Below are positions 1-21,598 of a DNA stretch of 64,000 nucleotides, piece after piece. Under the pieces are notes generated by a model. That model was not told where the DNA came from. It searched no databases and saw only the letters and a list, made by a program, of their open reading frames with translations. Where the stretch lies: NCBI RefSeq assembly GCF_963576615.1, contig NC_088717.1, positions 23,587,344 to 23,651,343 on the forward strand, read 5' to 3'. The stretch's first letter is position 1, and each line of letters opens with the position of its first letter. Source of the DNA: Watersipora subatra (lineage: Eukaryota > Bryozoa > Gymnolaemata > Cheilostomatida > Watersiporidae). The position numbers and the translations under genes were made by a program.

Positions 1-258
1 AGCTGGCCAGTTTTTTTACAGAACCTTGCTTGGTTTTTATGTTTGAAGACAAAACCATAATAAAGAAATACTCTTTCAATTTTTTCGCTTGAGCTGATTG
101 CAACAGAGTTTGATGTCATAACGTTGATGTCATTTATTAAACAGAGTAAAGAGAGAAAACTTTTTTCGTGCCAGTAGGGAGGAAAAAATATTCATCAGAT
201 CATGTTGTCTTAGAGAAAATCACAATTGCTCGAAAAAGCTAAAAGCAGAAAGAAAAAC
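1..258. other. No gene recognised
   Basis: AT-rich sequence without a convincing reading frame. It would lie in the intron downstream of the TMEM185 exon at 1099-1275 on the minus strand. Confidence 0.5.
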
Positions 259-1121
259 TACCTAGCTTCAGGCTTGTAACACCAACATACTCAACTTCAG
301 GCTTGTAACACCAACATACCTAACTTCAGGCTTGTAACACCAACATACCTAGCTTCAGGCTTGTAACACCAACATACCTAACTTCAGGCTTGTAACACCA
401 GCATACCTAACTTCAGGCTTGTAACACCAGCATACCTAACTTCAGGCTTGTAACACCAACATACCTGCTTCAGGCTTGTAACATCAACATACCTAGCTTC
501 AGACTTGTAACACCAACATACCTAATTTCAGGCTTGTAACACCAACATACCTAACTTCAGACTTGTAACACCCACATACCTAACTTCAGGCTTGTAACAC
601 CAACATACCTAACTTCAGGCTTGTAACACCAACATACCTAGCTTCAGGCTTGTAACACCAACATACCTAGCTTCAGGCTTGTAACACCAGCATACCTAAC
701 TTCAGGCTTGTAACACCAGCATACCTAACTTCAGGCTTGTAACACCAACATACCTGCTTCAGGCTTGTAACATCAACATACCTAGCTTCAGACTTGTAAC
801 ACCAACATACCTAATTTCAGGCTTGTAACACCAACATACCTAACTTCAGACTTCTAACACCAACATACCTAACTTCAGACTTGTAACACCAACATACCTA
901 ACTTCAGGCTTGTAACACCAACATACCTAACTTCAGACTTGTAACACCAACATACCTAGCTTCAGACTTGTAACACCAACATACCTGCTTCAGGCTTGTA
1001 ACACCAACATACCTAACTTCAGGCTTGTAACACCAACATACCTGTTTCAGGCTTGTAACATCAACATACCTAGCTTCAGGCTTGTAACACTAACATACCT
1101 AGCTTCAGGCTTGTAACACCA
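259..1121. repeat. ~29-bp minisatellite, about 30 copies, made from a splice-donor region
   Basis: Tandem units of 29 bp (some 27) containing cttcaggcttgtaacacc and ending aacataccta. A block of about ten units recurs about 290 bp later, so the array also grew by larger duplications. Read on the minus strand each unit contains the last ~21 bases of the adjoining TMEM185 exon followed by a donor of the form TAG|GTATGT. The unit nearest the exon is the real exon-intron junction; the rest of the array extends away from the exon into the intron. Confidence 0.95.
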
Positions 1122-1275
1122 GACTCCGATACCAATAACTGAGCCAAATATAATAAGCATTTTCCACAGCCAAAGGGGAAGAAAAACAATCCATATGCTC
1201 CAGCGAATGAGCCCATCCATCCATAAGGACATGAACAGGGAGAAGGTGAGGAGACTCAGATATACTCCCAGCTTC
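1099..1275 (-). CDS. TMEM185: TMEM185-type multi-pass membrane protein, internal exon (partial gene)
   Basis: This minus-strand exon begins after a TGTAG acceptor (intron base 1276) and ends at AG|GTATGT (donor bases 1098-1097). It reads KLGVYLSLLTFSLFMSLWMD and continues with GLIRW, then PLWLWK, then GIGVWCYKPEAR. This matches, as I recall it, the second exon of animal TMEM185A/B, where a transmembrane helix is followed by LDGIIQW, P(I/L)WLWK and GTGVW. The segment holds one full hydrophobic helix and most of a second, as expected for this family of small multi-pass membrane proteins of unknown biochemical role. The exon starts with one base that completes a codon and ends in phase 2. The upstream first exon was not found between 1276 and about 7 kb; later exons lie left of the window. 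The donor sequence is tandemly copied in the minisatellite that follows. Confidence 0.82.
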
Positions 1276-3825
1276 CTACAAATAAACTATGAAGATTACT
1301 TTAACTTCAAGCAAAGGGTTAGACTTATGGTATGTCCAACAGTATGTAGGATATAGTATGTCTAACAGAAGAAATGTTCAATCAGTACACACTAAAATTG
1401 TGACTAACATAAAAAAACTAGGGCAGCTTGCAGCTGCACAGTGTAAAACATGAGACATACAATGCTAGCAGCTAATGTGTTAAGACATCCAAAGACTTCT
1501 ATACAAATGTGAACATACCCTGGATTGACCAGTTGGAACTGCTTTGACAAGTTCATTTCAACTGGGTACTTGATCCTTGCGTGTTCAAGTCATCTCCAAA
1601 TCCTTGTCATTGGTGTTCATCAGCAGAATTTGTTTCTGTTCTCAAGCAGCCATGATCCCAAATATATCTACAAACGCAAATGCCTACGATTGTTGCCACG
1701 GATATAAAAATATAATATTCTACGAATGTAAATCCTAAGCCATTTTTGTGCCCTAGCGCATGGCATATCTTTGACTTGTTACTCTGGTGTACCTTACAGT
1801 CACTCTTCTAAATATTTCATAGGTGAAATGTAGGTCACTAATAGCCTATGGTGAATGCATTAACACCATAATGCAGGTTCAAATTGAAAAATTAAAAAGT
1901 CCTCGACAATTTCTACAGGTTCATCTATCCAGTACAAAATAAACAGATATATAAAAATGAGAGTCAGACCACACGATCATGAGAAGGGCAACAAGAGTGT
2001 TAAGGTCACCTACTCGAGCTTTAAATACCAAACTAAAATTTGCAGTTTGGTTTTAACACAAAAAGAGTAGCAAAATCCACATACAGAGAGCGGCTGTTCT
2101 TACCTAATATAAACAGTTCTGTTCTATTAATATAAACTAAATATGATTTCTGACATTCACCATAAGTTGTACTTATAGTCACACTGGAGTAGTCACAGCA
2201 ATATGTGTGCCTCTGTTAATATTATACGTATAAAATGAACAACATTACACTCTAAGCTTATAAGACGATCAATGAGAAATAATGAACGACATCGTTTAAT
2301 CACTACGTTAAAATTTACATTTACTGATTTTGCAGAAAAACGAACAATGTACATGTATCCCAATATGCACTTACATTGAAGTTATCTTACTTTGCCATAG
2401 CATAATTTGAAAGTATATCAGGAAAAAGTTGAAACTAAACTGGTTTGAAAAAATTTATAAAACTAAAATAGCTGCAAAGGTATCGATTTCAGCATTTATG
2501 AAGGACGAGTGTACAGTTTAAGAGCGTGTTCGAACACCAGATGAGTGCCTTTTGCGTAAAGCTTGTAGCCTTTTTATTATAACAAGAAGACAGAATTATG
2601 AATATGATGACAATTGTATTGCCATAGCAAAGAGACAAGGTTCTATTTCACTACTTTTCACACAAGCACTCACTACAACAGACCAGACAAATACTTATAG
2701 GTTTGCTACGTTTAAGTACCACCTTCTTAAACACTGCTTTTGATTAAATTAGGCTACGTATCAGTATGTAGCAGAGCAGTAGACTATTTTACTCAAAACA
2801 AGAACACTGCCTCTTTTCAAATCAATTGTACCAAGATGAGTTCAATACAGTCGGAGACAGAATGGTGGCAAAAATGCATGATTGTTGTACAGTAGTACTA
2901 ATATTATAAGAATGAAAATGATAGCAGGACGTACTAAGTTTTTCTATTGCAGACTATATAAACTCAGCTAGGTATAATGCAGAGCAATAATAGAGTAATC
3001 AAGGCAGCGCTTTTTGCAAATGGTTTTGATTTTGGTAAAGTAAATAAATAACTGACGCTTGGGAGAAAAGAGAATTGGCATCTATGTGCATCACATAAAA
3101 CTTCCTGAACCGTGAAAAAGTTTTGCTAGCCAATGTAAAAAGGAGCTGTTGACCACTGTGTTCCTAAATTGGGGACAATTTAATAAAATCATCATATCTA
3201 CTAGGGGTTTTATAACAAGTCATTGCAGAGAGCACAAGCCATGAAAACTCATGGGATGCATAGTTGCCGGTTTGGGGAGCTTTTTGCGATAAAAAAGCTG
3301 GAGAATATTTGCATAAAAATTAGAATTATTTTGGTCATGTAACCAATGAATTACAGTGTGTTAAACAATGAACTAAATGTATAGACTAAAATATCTTAAA
3401 TTTATGTATTTACTTTTTATGGATATTCCATTACATCAAACACCATTTCACGTTTGTTCTACAGGTAAACTCCGACGTGGATGCACATACATAGATACAA
3501 AGTTTTAGTAATGTATAACCTCGACTGTATGCACTGTTGGTTTGCGATTTAACGCTTCACTAAATTGGATGGTCAATCATACAGATTATTCAGTGGCAAT
3601 CAATAAAACAGAGTAAGCTAATTGTGAAAATAAAAACCCAATTCATTCTACTGGAACTTATTTGTTATTTGTGATTTTGAACTGTGATTATTTTCATCAA
3701 CAAAAATAGTTCAGCAAAAGAAAGAAGCTGGAGGAGTGATGAAGCCCATAATATGCAATAGCATAGCTAGTCGTGGCGTTGGGCTTGTCGTCATCGGTTT
3801 TATTCACATGTTAAAAGATGCAACC
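1276..3825. other. Intron or intergenic DNA, no gene recognised
   Basis: Only short, compositionally random frames. The first exon of the minus-strand TMEM185 gene should lie to the right of 1275, but no candidate with a proper donor and matching N-terminus was seen. Confidence 0.4.
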
Positions 3826-4500
3826 TGAATTCTCTCTTAAAACTGGCCACTTTCTCTATGCCTTTAATAGACTTAAGGAGTTAGTTCCAAAAAACCCTTT
3901 TTGGAAATTCACCCTGCGATGGCCTGCACGGGAAGAAGATTGTGGGAGATTTAGACAGGAATTTGAGAATCGGGTTTGATATATTGTGCGAGGGATGTAA
4001 TTACAATTAAATTATTGATGGGCTAAAAGTATAATGTGGTATGAATATAGTGAACTGATAGGTAGTATGGATGATGATTTGAAAAGAGGTTTGGTGTGAG
4101 TGAGGCAAGGTTTTTTGTCAATGATCCTTATCATGCGTTTTTGAAGTGTTTTTAAATTTGTAAAATGGGTGGGAGGTGCATTGCCCCATGCCTCAATGCA
4201 ATATGAAAGTTCAGAATTAACCATGGAATTGTATAATAAAAGCAGAGGTTTGCAGGGTAGATATTCAGATGTGCGGTAAATTAAGCCTGATAAGGGTCTC
4301 AGTTTTTTTAGTAAATATTTGATGTGTTATCTCCAAGTGAGATTAAAATCAATGAAAATACCTAAGAATTTAGTGTGATCTGTCTGACAAATTGGTTTGT
4401 TGAAAGTGAAAAAGGGATGAGTGTTAGCTAGATGAAATTTATTTTGGGGATTGCTTTATGTATTTTTAGGATTTATGACGATTCTCAGCAGCTTGCACCT
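3826..4500 (-). mobile_element. LINE fragment, C-terminal part of reverse transcriptase
   Basis: The minus strand encodes the end of a non-LTR reverse transcriptase. In order: a decayed NPKNT segment near 4480, then TKFLGIFIDFNLTW near 4360 (the usual F-L-G-I-x-I-D block), then SELSYCIEAWGNAPPTHF and LQKRMIRII near 4150-4210, then a C-terminal FW..LLKSIKGIE..ASFKREF piece near 3840. There is an in-frame stop after the NLTW block and further frame damage near the C-terminus. The 5' part of the element is absent, the usual 5' truncation. Family is CR1/Jockey-like by general appearance; not resolved further. Confidence 0.82.
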
Positions 4501-4664
4501 TAATAACAATGGCGATAAATTTTTACACAGCAAATCTGCAACCAACAAGAGGTTAATTGTACACAAGCGAGTTAAGCTAATAAAGGTACATAATAGACAC
4601 ATTACCAACATCCATTACTACCTGGAGTTTTCTTTCTTTTACTCATTGAAGTAGGAATAACTTT

Positions 4665-5070
4665 ATGCATCTATATATATATAAATCTCAGTGTCGGTCT
4701 GTGATTAGGTCTGTCCAGCTATTGTTATTTAAATTTTGGAATGAAGAATCCATATTGCAGAAGATTTTATTTCAGAACCTGCCGTTTACCAAGCAATAAA
4801 CTAACCAATTGAGCTACACGAGATGCATTAGGCGATATGAGTGATTATCTATCATAAAATAGCACGCCGACTCTGCATTATGTTACGGCGCAAGGTCTCT
4901 AAAGCTTGCTCTCGTGGCTCTTATTAATAAGTTTAGTAATCCAAATACTAGTTTGCTCAAATTAGCCATTAGAAATGTGCCAGGCTAGTGGTAAGCAACT
5001 ACATTACTTGCCAATGTTTAAAAGCTGTTTCTTAATACTCGCGCAATGCCGGTCATTCCGCTAATACTAA
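4665..5070 (-). mobile_element. SINE family A, near full length, minus strand
   Basis: Read on the minus strand the element has a head near 5065 (variant of cccggcgttgcacgggt), a middle with gcctggcacatt and ggctaatttgagcaa, a tRNA-like part with an A box (tagctcaattgg) and a B-box-like ggttctgaaataaaatc, and a tail gagatttatatatata. The same order of parts occurs at 19065-19487 and 49066-49487. It is tRNA-promoter-bearing and non-coding. Confidence 0.75.
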
Positions 5071-5365
5071 TAATATTACAGTCATAATCTGAAATGTTTA
5101 ATTTTAAGCAACATGGCTGAGAAACATAAGCCACTAGAACTAATACAGTTATGTGAGAGACACTATACCGACATCCACCCTTACCCACGGTGCTCAGCTA
5201 ACCAATTACGATCAGTTTTAATCGGCAACTTGAAGAAATACCTATATTTATACTTTGAAGAAATACCTGTATTAAGTAAACACGATAACTAAAACTTTAG
5301 TATGATTACAGTTCACCAGTCTAACAAGTCATATCTAAGACCGACATTCTAATGTGAGCCAGTAC

Positions 5366-5543
5366 CAGGCCTGCCAACCCAAGAGTGGGGCAATGCTAGA
5401 GATTTGATTTTGGGGCAATTGATGTATCAATGATAGTATATATAAAATTGTGGAAATTGGGGCAAAAATCTCACGCATTCCCATTTTTTCTTTGGGGTGA
5501 TTGCGTGAGTCTCACGCCCAACGCGTGAGAGTTGGCAGGCCTG
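5366..5543. mobile_element. hAT-type MITE, 178 bp
   Basis: Perfect 13-bp terminal inverted repeats CAGGCCTGCCAAC / GTTGGCAGGCCTG. They are flanked by 8-bp direct repeats gccagtac (5358-5365) and gtcagtac (5544-5551), one mismatch. The 8-bp duplication and CAG ends fit the hAT superfamily. No transposase is present. Confidence 0.85.
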
Positions 5544-5551
5544 GTCAGTAC

Positions 5552-7385
5552 AAAAAAATCAGCATTTTGTAAAGAAGTTATTGAAACAAGATGTAAAAAT
5601 AATTACAACAAACCACGCTTATGTATAACATTTTATAGTACGCAGTTTGTTACGCAAAATATTAACAATATGAAAAGTTAAAAATGAAATCCTACATAAC
5701 ATGGAATGACTGATGAAAATCCAAAACAGACAGGAAAGGCATTTCTTTACCTGCTATAAGTTTTGTCGTAGCATGTGTTTGCGACGGTAAAGGCTTAGGC
5801 ACACGTAGTCGAGTTAGAAATTTAACTAGGCGTTTTAGCGAATCAAACCTTGCTCTTGTAAACTTTATTGTCAGCTTAGCTAAAACTTGCTTTTAATTGT
5901 TTCGATTCACGTAGTCGCGGTACCAGAGGCAAAGTATGAAGTTTAAATTCTACTCTATGTTTTAAAGTTGCATTTCACTGAAGCTAGAACAACCATTTTT
6001 TGTTTTGTATGCACTTTGTAGCACTATCTAAGCCAAAGACTTGTATTGGGCGGCTCTCCACTTACAGCACATTATAACTCCCAGATCTTGGTTGAGTTCA
6101 GTCAGTTCACCCTGTTTGTAGTGAATAAAGTATGCTGGGTGTTTGTGTAACAATAGGAGCAAAGTAACAATGTAAGTTTTATAAATAGAGCCTCATTTTT
6201 TGTTCTAGTTAGAAACCCTTTACAGTTTAATGGTGATCCATGTCTGGAAAAATTTGTTTACCATGTCATCAGTATCGCTACACAAAAAAACTCTGTTGTT
6301 CATAGTAAAGCCAATCAATAAGGTACATCAACCTCTGGTGACTTTATTTTTACTCTCAAGTCATCTAGGTTGATGAGAAAATTACTTGATCACTGCAGCT
6401 ATGTAGGCCTATTTGTTTATGACACAAATTGTTGAAATCAGGCTCACACATAGATGTGATATAATTTTCAAGACCATTTCATTAAGCATTGGTGATATAA
6501 TTTGCAAATCGCTCTTACAAACATGTCCTAAGATATACAGTATTGCTACTATAAGATAATTTAAGAAATGGACATGGAAACTCTCCCGAAACTTTTCTTG
6601 GCTTTTAATGATTCAGTTCAATACAGTCACATTAGTATTTCATCAGTCCATCACAGTGATATAATTTCTAAGCTGTAATTTATTATAACTATGTTAGCTG
6701 TATGAATTAGTTGTTGAATTGGGTTTATCATCTCTGACAAGTATGTAATTTATTGATAGTTAGCAATAATAAGCCAAGCATGCAAGGATAATAAGAATTA
6801 GTTATCTAACACACCAAATACTGCATAAGTAAGAAACTTAACTATCAGTCGCTGAATAGTTCAGCAAGCCAAAATCATATAGATGGTATCTTTGTCGAAG
6901 CAAACCAAGAATGAATTTCTAATCAATGTGCCACATGCAGCAGTTAACTTAAAGTTGCTTGATTTCAAACTGTTATTATTGGGTGTTTTTTGAATAAAAA
7001 TTTGCATGTCCTTTCTTTTTCAATGCAACATTTCTGAATCTTTATATGCCAGTACATCTGGTCTTCATGGCTACAACATAATTTTTGGACTAGTCTGTCT
7101 TTCCAGTGCAGTGACAAAATAGATTGGGGGTAAGCACTATTACTAGTACTTTGAACAGTACTATAATTATAGTTGTATTACACAAGTTTTTAATGTTTTT
7201 TCTTTCCAAAAATCACCCAAAGTTTTCTTCTTATGCTGCTAATACTGAAAACCTGGTTCAGCTGGTTTCTGTTTCCTCAAACATACATTATATACTAGCA
7301 TGAATAGTATCCTTACACTTCAGAGAGCTATGAGAGGTTGCCAGGTCTAAAAATTATTTTCACAATTATTCCTGTGTTTGGAAAG
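5552..7385. other. Intergenic DNA, no gene recognised
   Basis: No exon-like frame. If TMEM185 (minus) and RWDD2 (plus) are immediate neighbours they are arranged head to head, and their promoters would lie in or near this stretch. No TATA or CpG island could be singled out. Confidence 0.35.
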
Positions 7386-7572
7386 ATGGCCGATCAGTAC
7401 AGATGTTAGAGTATTGGTCTACCAAGCTGAATGTGCCAGTTCAAATCCTATATGATGCAAATTTTTTTCTCAATATTTAACCGCTTAGATATTGAAAAAA
7501 ATGATTGGATCATATAGGATTTGAAAGAAAAATGGATGGCTGCGGACAGACACGACTTTTATTATGGTAAAG
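7386..7572 (+). mobile_element. SINE family B copy
   Basis: tRNA-like 5' part with gttagagtattggtctacc and B-box-like agttcaaatcctat. A body with tttttctcaatatttaacc follows, then the 3' part ggacagacacgacttttatt and tatggtaaag. The same parts in the same order occur at 13012-13147, 13766-13890 and 20140-20276. Confidence 0.7.
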
Positions 7573-7871
7573 ATTGCATTGGTATTACCCATTGTATTGC
7601 TTTTACATGTTATCAGTTGTAAATTTTATTAGCTTCAAATTCAACCATTTTTACATTTTGACACTCAAGTTTTACATCACGTGTCTCTTTGCTTCAATAT
7701 TTATCTTGCTTCACATTGTATATGTCTCTCTAGTGTTCATTTTGGCAGTTTTGCGTTGCTTCCATTTCGGCTCACATTTCACATGTTTTGCATGTACAAA
7801 ATATCATGTATCGCATATCATTGTATTCAGATATTATTTTGGTTTTACATGCAGTTGAATACTTATTAGCA

Positions 7872-17335
<9,464 letters not shown>

Positions 17336-17429
17336 CAACTACTCTAGCTATATACAGTATATACATTCATAATTATACGTAGTTAGCTATCCTATGTTTA
17401 TGTCAAAAGTAATTATATGACTAAACATA

Positions 17430-17445
17430 AATAAAATCAAATAAA
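17430..17445 (+). promoter_or_regulatory. Poly(A) signals of RWDD2
   Basis: Two AATAAA hexamers (17430-17435 and 17440-17445) about 95 bp after the RWDD2 stop codon. Confidence 0.65.
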
Positions 17446-17490
17446 ATTCAAAGCTACAAAAGAACGCAACACTAATAGTAATTAATGGAG

Positions 17491-18138
17491 TACCGTAAAT
17501 ACCTGCGTATAAGAAAAATACTCGAACACATTTTTTAAGGAGTTGACCTAAAAACCTAGGTGCATTTTATCTATGGATACTTTTATCATAAAAATATGCA
17601 TTTATCATAATATTGAAAATTTATTATAAGAGTTTCAATCTAACAATATTTATCCTCGCGGTCATCATCGGCAGATCGTAGGCATGTCGACTTTCTTCAT
17701 TTTGCCCCCCTTGGTGAAAGTATGCTCACCATTAACCATCCATTCAGCCCATTTCTGTTTGAATGCTGCTTTGAATAGCTTATCCACAACGACATCTATT
17801 GATTACAGAATACTGGTCACGCTGCCAGGGATGAAAACGAGGTCTGTATTGTGCCTCTTCAATTTTGATTTAACATTGTTGGTTGTACGGCATCGGAAGG
17901 CGTCTAACATCAGCACCAATCCCTGTCACCAATCATTTGACATGACGAATTTCGAATGCGGAATGATTTCACGAAAATTTATATAAAGAAACACGGTTTT
18001 TATAAAAATTAATGGAAATTTAGGACTAAAATTAGGATGCATCCTATATACAGTTACACAGTTTTTCCATCGTTTTTGGGGTCAAATATCCACTTTGTCT
18101 GATACATGGTATCGTCCTACACTCGGGTATTTACGGTA
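17491..18138 (-). mobile_element. Deleted pogo/Tigger-type DNA transposon with transposase remnant
   Basis: The ends are inverted repeats taccgtaaatacc / ggtatttacggta; the outermost TA on each side is the expected target duplication. On the minus strand, about 17680-17920 encodes part of a DDE_1 (pogo/CENP-B-like) transposase: LMLDAFRCRT, HNTDLVFIPGSVTSIL, VDKLFKAAFKQKWAEWM. The LxLDAFRxH and TDLxxIPGGxTSxLQPLD blocks are family hallmarks. The Q of SxLQ is a stop codon here and the N-terminal DNA-binding part is missing. The copy is dead and internally deleted to 648 bp. Confidence 0.9.
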
Positions 18139-19060
18139 ATCGTTTGGACTAAAATTTATCCGAAAAGTCAAATTTTTCATCACAAGAAATCTGTTTGGCG
18201 GTGTCGCTTGTCCAGTGTTGCTGTTCAAAGACCATTTAAACAGAAACACCTCAATTCGCACTCGGGCTCAGTTTAATGGAGTGTCAGTCTAATAGGGAAC
18301 TGTTGCGGGTTCAGTCTCCGTATTGGCCAATAGTTTAGTCACCAAATTAACTTGCATATGCGGAATTTTTTGATTGCATGAACTGGCACATTTTTCAAAC
18401 ATTTGCTTTTGTAATATGAAATAAAAATGTTTTTGACATTCATACTGCACTTTTATCATTTAATATTGATTTCAAAGTTACCTCTTATCAATGACGAATC
18501 AGTGAGTCTTTTTAAATGACAAATGAAGCTGATTCTCTATTTTGCCTCTGTCCGGCCACCTGTTCACTTTTTTGTCATAATTGATTTCCCGTTTCTAGGG
18601 TTTCAGTTCACACAGCATTTCTATTCAACTTTACAATCCAGTTGTTCAAGTCCGAATGTTAAGTAGTGACGCCATGTTGTTTTGCATCAATTAGAACAAT
18701 TTTTTGCACTTCCGTTCACGCGATAAAAAGGAGAAAGCGAGTAATTTATTAGCATTTTAGAGATTGACCAAGCGGGACTTTATGCGCCTTCTCAACAATC
18801 AGAAGCGATACTGACTGCTTCTATTTTAATTTTTAAATAAAAATTAAATAAAACTTTGATTTAGAGTTTTGAGAAAAATAAGCTCAATTAAAGCGTCTGA
18901 TTAAAATTTGCTTGCAATTCAGTTATTTAATAGCTTGGTGTTATTAATATTTTTATTATTCTTGGTTTAAAATATTAGCACCCAACAAATAAAAATACAT
19001 AAATAGAAATTACAAAAAACATCAAAAATCAAGAGACTGAAAAAGGCAAAAATAAAATAT
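18139..19060. other. Intergenic, nothing recognised
   Basis: A weak tRNA-like stretch near 18270-18340 (gcgggttcagtctcc) is the only structure noticed. Confidence 0.35.
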
Positions 19061-19064
19061 ATAT

Positions 19065-19487
19065 CAGGAAAAGTGGAATGCCCAGCGTTTGCACGGGTGT
19101 TAAAAATTAGCTTACGAACAGTGATATGTGATAGCAATATACAAGCTCAGCTTATAAACAATACCACTTGCTATTAGCCTGCCACATACCCAATGGCCAA
19201 TTTAAGTAAGCTAGTTATCTACAGTTTTTAATAATACATAGAATGACGTTGCACCGTAAAAAAGAGTGGAAGCATATTTTCATCGACATATATCACCTGA
19301 TGAACCCACCAATCTCGCATAGCTTAATTGGTAAGGCATTTGCCTGGTGAGCGAGAGGTTCCGAGAACAAATCTTCTGCAGTACAGATTCTCCATTCCAA
19401 TATTTCAATACCTATAGCTGGACATACTGGACACACGGATACACAGACAGATACACAGACAGACTTTAAGATTTATATATATAGATA
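19065..19487 (+). mobile_element. SINE family A, near full length
   Basis: Head ggaatgcccagcgtttgcac, middle attagcctgccacatacc and ggccaatttaagtaagctag, tRNA-like part tagcttaattggtaaggc with B box ggttccgagaacaaatc, tail gactttaagatttatatat. Same layout as at 4665-5070 (minus) and 49066-49487. Confidence 0.82.
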
Positions 19488-20139
19488 ACCAATAATAACA
19501 ATTGTAAACTAAAAATATTACCTCAGTTGTTTATTATTGTATTATGGTATATTATAAGTCAAATGTTGTGGTAGCTTGTATTATAGTTAAACAGATAGTC
19601 ATTTTACTTACTCGTAATGAATTATATTATGGCTAACATTTTTCAAAAGTGAAAAATTTATTTGTGAGCAAGTCTGTCTGTTTTATCGCAAAAGAACGCA
19701 AGCTACTGTATACTGGATCACATCGTCTAAAATTTTCTAGTAAAAACAGCTCGACGCTATTCGATGTCTCTATCTAAAACACACCTTATAAGCAGTGGGT
19801 CAACTATTTGTAGCATTTATTTGTAACTGAGTATCATCAGAGGCAATAAGACATTGTTTAACTGGTTCGTATGCATACTGTATGTAATCATATATCAAAC
19901 TTCTGTATACAGATTGTTTGTTAGTACCGAGCTTCCGTGTTACCATGGTAACAAAAGAATGTCCGGTTGATCAATGCGAGTAGCCAATAGATTACAATGT
20001 CATATTGCTATTTCACTATCTTTATGAATCATTTGTACCCTCGGCAGTTTTGAGGGCTGTGAGATATTGTCAGGCGCGCTGATAAAGCAAAAGGAATAAA
20101 CATGTGCTCAATTATTCTCAAACAACGTGACATTCCTAA

Positions 20140-20276
20140 CGCAAGTCGTTAGTGAGTTGGTCTACTCTAAGCAAAGACTTGTGAGTTCCAATCCCATTTA
20201 TAGCAATCTTTTTATCTCAATTTCTAACCATGGCTTTGGACGGACAGACAGACACAGCTCTTATTATAGTAAACAT
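20140..20276 (+). mobile_element. SINE family B copy, best preserved
   Basis: Head cgttagtgagttggtctact, B box gagttccaatcccattt, body tctcaatttctaaccatgg, tail ggacagacagacacagctct then tattatagtaaac. Confidence 0.75.
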
Positions 20277-20692
20277 TATTATTAGTACCCTGGCGGTCTA
20301 GTGTGCCGTGAGAGATCATCATGTGTTATAACAGCTATTACTATAGTATAAATTATTCTTGTTCATGGTGACCTCGGTGTTGCCTAAATTCTTTGATTTC
20401 AGACCATAGTTTTAAGTGAATTAGTGAGTCTCTCCGTTCATAACTTGTTGACCATTGTGAAATTTGGACATTTAGTCGCTCAGGACACAAATTACCATGA
20501 CATTCTCTGACACGCAAAAATCCTACCTACCAAGTATTAGCTAACAGCTGGTGTTGTTTGACTGACGCTTATTTCTTTCTTACCTACAGAATTGACTTTC
20601 AAATTTTCACTGTTCGACTCATAACCCAGTTGTTTTGTATAAATATATTTTAGCTTTCTATTTTTCCTCCTATTTGGTCTCAACACTAATTA
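20277..20692. other. Intergenic, nothing recognised
   Basis: No reading frame, repeat or RNA gene seen. Confidence 0.35.
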
Positions 20693-21354
20693 ATAGGCTC
20701 ATAACAGTGGTGTTCATAACATTGATAGGCTCATAACAGTGGTGTTCATAACATTGATAGGCTCATAACAGTGGTGTCCATAACATTGATAGGCTTCCTT
20801 AGATGGTGTTCATAACATTGATAGGCTTCCTTAGATGGTGTTCATAACATTGATAGGCTTCCTTAGATGGTGTTCATAACATTGATAGGCTTCCTTAGAT
20901 GGTGTTCATAACATTGATAGGCTTCCTTAGATGGTGTTCATAACATTGATAGGCTCATAACAGTGGTGTTCATAACATTGATAGGCTCATAACAGTGGTG
21001 TTCATAACATTGATAGGCTCATAACAGTGGTGTTCATAACATTGATAGGCTCATAACAGTGGTGTCCATAACATTGATAGGCTTCCTTAGATGGTGTTCA
21101 TAACATTGATAGGCTTCCTTAGATGGTGTTCATAACATTGATAGGCTTCCTTAGATGGTGTTCATAACATTGATAGGCTTCCTTAGATGGTGTTCATAAC
21201 ATTGATAGGCTTCCTTAGATGGTGTTCATAACATTGATAGGCTTCCTTAGATGGTGTTCATAACATTGATAGGCTCATAACAGTGGTGTTCATAACATTG
21301 ATAGGCTTCCTTAGATGGTGTTCATAACATTGATAGGCTTCCTTAGATGGTGTT
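20693..21354. repeat. 32-bp minisatellite with two alternating unit types, ~21 copies
   Basis: Units share ataggct and ggtgttcataacattg but carry either cataacagt (A) or tccttagat (B). The order is AAA'BBBBB AAAA'BBBBBB ABB, where A' has gtgtcc. The A' unit always directly precedes a B run, which points to duplication of a whole A..A'B.. block. Confidence 0.95.
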
Positions 21355-21598
21355 GAAGAGATCCAAGTGCATAAAAATTATTTTGTTTGCATATCTTAAC
21401 CTACAGCCTATTTTAAGTTTTGTCCCGAAACTAACACAATTTTCTGACATGGTGCCAGTAATCCATTGATAATTCCCAAGTCGTAGCAATAAAGTAATAA
21501 CAACTGCTGTTTTCTGGTACTTAAGACCCTCTAGCATTATAAAAATCGACACTTTTTTTCAAAATTATAATGTTTGCAATCACACCAAAAGGGAACAT

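Noticed and set aside
259-1121. CRISPR-like array
   Set aside because: Units are contiguous with no unique spacers, and the setting is a eukaryotic intron.
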